A stretch of DNA of 7,222 bases, taken from Burkholderiales bacterium. GTDB lineage: Bacteria; Pseudomonadota; Gammaproteobacteria; Burkholderiales; Burkholderiaceae_C. The position numbers and the translations under genes are program-made. The stretch lies in the NCBI GenBank assembly GCA_013205525.1, contig JABMMR010000009.1:1-7222 (forward strand). Direction: 5' to 3'. How positions within the stretch are numbered: the first letter of the stretch is position 1; the number at the start of each line of letters is the position of its first letter. Shown in pieces: positions 6,290 through 7,222 of this stretch. Under the pieces are notes generated by a model. It searched no databases. It was not told the DNA's origin and saw only the letters and a list, made by a program, of their open reading frames with translations.

Positions 6290-6393
6290 GGTGTGCTCCT
6301 TGTAGCCCATACCCGTATAAACACTCTCAACAAGCGACATGGGCGGGGATAGTATAGGCACAGTCTTTCCCCTAACGAAGGCTGTACCCCACC
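6290..6393. promoter_or_regulatory. Divergent intergenic region between dehydrogenase and dehydratase genes
   Basis: These 104 nt must carry start signals for both genes. On the minus strand TATACT (5/6 match to the -10 consensus) lies near 6350-6355, with no clear -35 at the right distance. The dehydratase side has only a distant GAAGG (6378-6382, 11 nt before the ATG). No strong operator palindrome is visible. Confidence 0.35.
6296..6301 (-). promoter_or_regulatory. Shine-Dalgarno of the 2-hydroxyacid dehydrogenase
   Basis: AAGGAG on the minus strand, 6 nt before the ATG at 6289, is the strongest ribosome-binding site in the window. It decides that start against the in-frame ATG at 6361. 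Confidence 0.75.
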
Positions 6394-7222
6394 ATGACTC
6401 AATCGCCCCCCCGAAAAAAACCGCACGAACTGCGCTCCCAACAATGGTTTGGTCGCCAAGACCGCGATGGCTTTGCTTACCGCAGTTGGGTCAAGGGCAA
6501 GGGCGTGCCGCACGACCAATTTGACGGTCGCCCCGTCATCGGCATTTGCAACACCTTCAGCGAACTCACGCCTTGCAACTCGCATTTCCGCACACTGGCC
6601 GAGCAGGTCAAGATTGGGGTTTACGAAGCCGGCGGTTTCCCACTGGAGTTTCCAGTGATGTCGCTGGGCGAAACCCTGTTGCGCCCCACCGCCATGCTCT
6701 ACCGCAACTTGGCCAGCATGGACGTGGAAGAAAGCATTCGCGGCAACCCCATCGACGGCGTGGTGCTGCTCATGGGTTGCGACAAAACCACCCCCTCACT
6801 CATCATGGGTGCGGCCAGTGTCGATTTGCCCACCATTGGTGTGAGTGGCGGACCCATGCTCAACGGCAAATGGCGCGGCCAAGAACTTGGCTCGGGCACC
6901 GGCATGTGGAGCATGAGCGAGCAAGTGCGCGCCGGCACCTTGAAACTGGCTGACTTCTTCGAAGCCGAGAGCTGCATGCACCGCAGCCATGGCCACTGCA
7001 TGACCATGGGCACAGCGTCCACGATGGCCTGCATGGTTGAAGCCTTGGGCGTGGGTTTGCCAGGCAACGCTGCCTACCCCGCCGTGGATGGAAGGCGCAA
7101 TGTGTTGGCCCGCAATTCAGGGCGGCGCATCGTCGAGATGGTGCATGCCGACCAAAAACTCTCTTCCATTCTGACGCGTGAAGCATTTGAAAACGCCATC
7201 AAAACATTGGCTGCGATTGGGG
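6394..7222 (+). CDS. IlvD/Edd-family dehydratase, sugar-acid (L-arabinonate-like) type, 3' end cut by window
   Basis: The first 276 residues of an Fe-S dehydratase are visible, a little under half of the family's usual length of about 570-600. Family members remove water from sugar acids such as L-arabinonate to give 2-keto-3-deoxy acids, or from dihydroxyacids in branched-chain amino acid synthesis. The three cluster-ligand cysteines are present: C61 in LTPCN, C129 in GCDKTTP (followed by D130 and K131 of the Mg site) and C202 in GHCMTMGT. These spacings match the [2Fe-2S] sugar-acid branch (C59/C127/C200 in the Rhizobium L-arabinonate dehydratase). GRPVIGICNTFSELTPCN and IRGNPIDGVVLL also fit that subfamily better than true IlvD. 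The catalytic serine region lies beyond the edge. The ATG at 6394 is the only sensible start; its ribosome-binding site is weak. The first codons contain C7 and A7 runs. Substrate is inferred. Confidence 0.9.
   Translation, partial: MTQSPPRKKPHELRSQQWFGRQDRDGFAYRSWVKGKGVPHDQFDGRPVIGICNTFSELTPCNSHFRTLAEQVKIGVYEAGGFPLEFPVMSLGETLLRPTAMLYRNLASMDVEESIRGNPIDGVVLLMGCDKTTPSLIMGAASVDLPTIGVSGGPMLNGKWRGQELGSGTGMWSMSEQVRAGTLKLADFFEAESCMHRSHGHCMTMGTASTMACMVEALGVGLPGNAAYPAVDGRRNVLARNSGRRIVEMVHADQKLSSILTREAFENAIKTLAAIG
6406..6420 (+). repeat. Paired C7 and A7 homopolymers at the start of the dehydratase gene
   Basis: Seven C (6406-6412), one G, then seven A (6414-6420) occupy codons 5-9. The A run is read as A_AAA_AAA in the gene's frame, the form of a slippery heptamer. 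Each tract is long enough for polymerase or ribosome slippage to be conceivable. Confidence 0.85.

Noticed and set aside
6290..6361. 24-residue N-terminal extension of the 2-hydroxyacid dehydrogenase
   Set aside because: A strong AAGGAG is placed correctly for the ATG at 6289, and the extension would cover most of the divergent promoter region.

Overview
The window looks like an ordinary chromosomal segment of a betaproteobacterium. My best guess is the Burkholderiales, possibly Comamonadaceae (Limnohabitans/Rhodoferax/Polaromonas-like). This rests on moderately high GC by eye, the RhlE type with a long Gly-rich tail, the IlvD/Edd subfamily, and a response regulator with its DNA-binding domain at the N-terminus. 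No marker gene fixes the taxon, so this is inference. I see no rRNA, tRNA, CRISPR array, insertion sequence or phage gene. No gene-free stretch exceeds 300 bases; the longest is the 248-nt gap at 3275-3522.

Left half (about 78-3274), all on the minus strand. In transcription order this holds an AbrB/MazE-fold antitoxin, a PIN-domain toxin overlapping it by ATGA, the translation factor EttA (an ABC-F ATPase), and a small regulator joining an excisionase/MerR-like helix-turn-helix to a phosphoreceiver domain. The minus strand may continue off the left edge with another gene, of which only 8 codons are visible. A 28-bp perfect palindrome covers the last codons and the stop of the PIN gene and abuts a candidate ettA promoter. 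An inverted repeat just upstream of the antitoxin is a plausible autoregulatory operator.

Right half (3523-7222). rhlE, a DEAD-box RNA helicase, is on the plus strand, divergent from the toxin-antitoxin pair. It converges on a minus-strand D-2-hydroxyacid dehydrogenase (hydroxypyruvate/glyoxylate reductase type), with only 16 nt between the two stop codons and a 14-bp palindrome there. Divergent from the dehydrogenase, an IlvD/Edd-family dehydratase (sugar-acid dehydratase type, three Fe-S cysteines visible) starts at 6394 and runs off the right edge.

Functionally the window mixes translation and RNA housekeeping (EttA, RhlE), a toxin-antitoxin pair, an uncharacterised type of response regulator, and a probable sugar-acid/2-hydroxyacid pair. 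The least ordinary items are the inverted domain order of the response regulator, the long palindrome between the PIN gene and ettA, and a paired C7/A7 homopolymer, including an in-frame slippery heptamer, just inside the dehydratase gene. I do not see convincing evidence of an entirely new multigene system.
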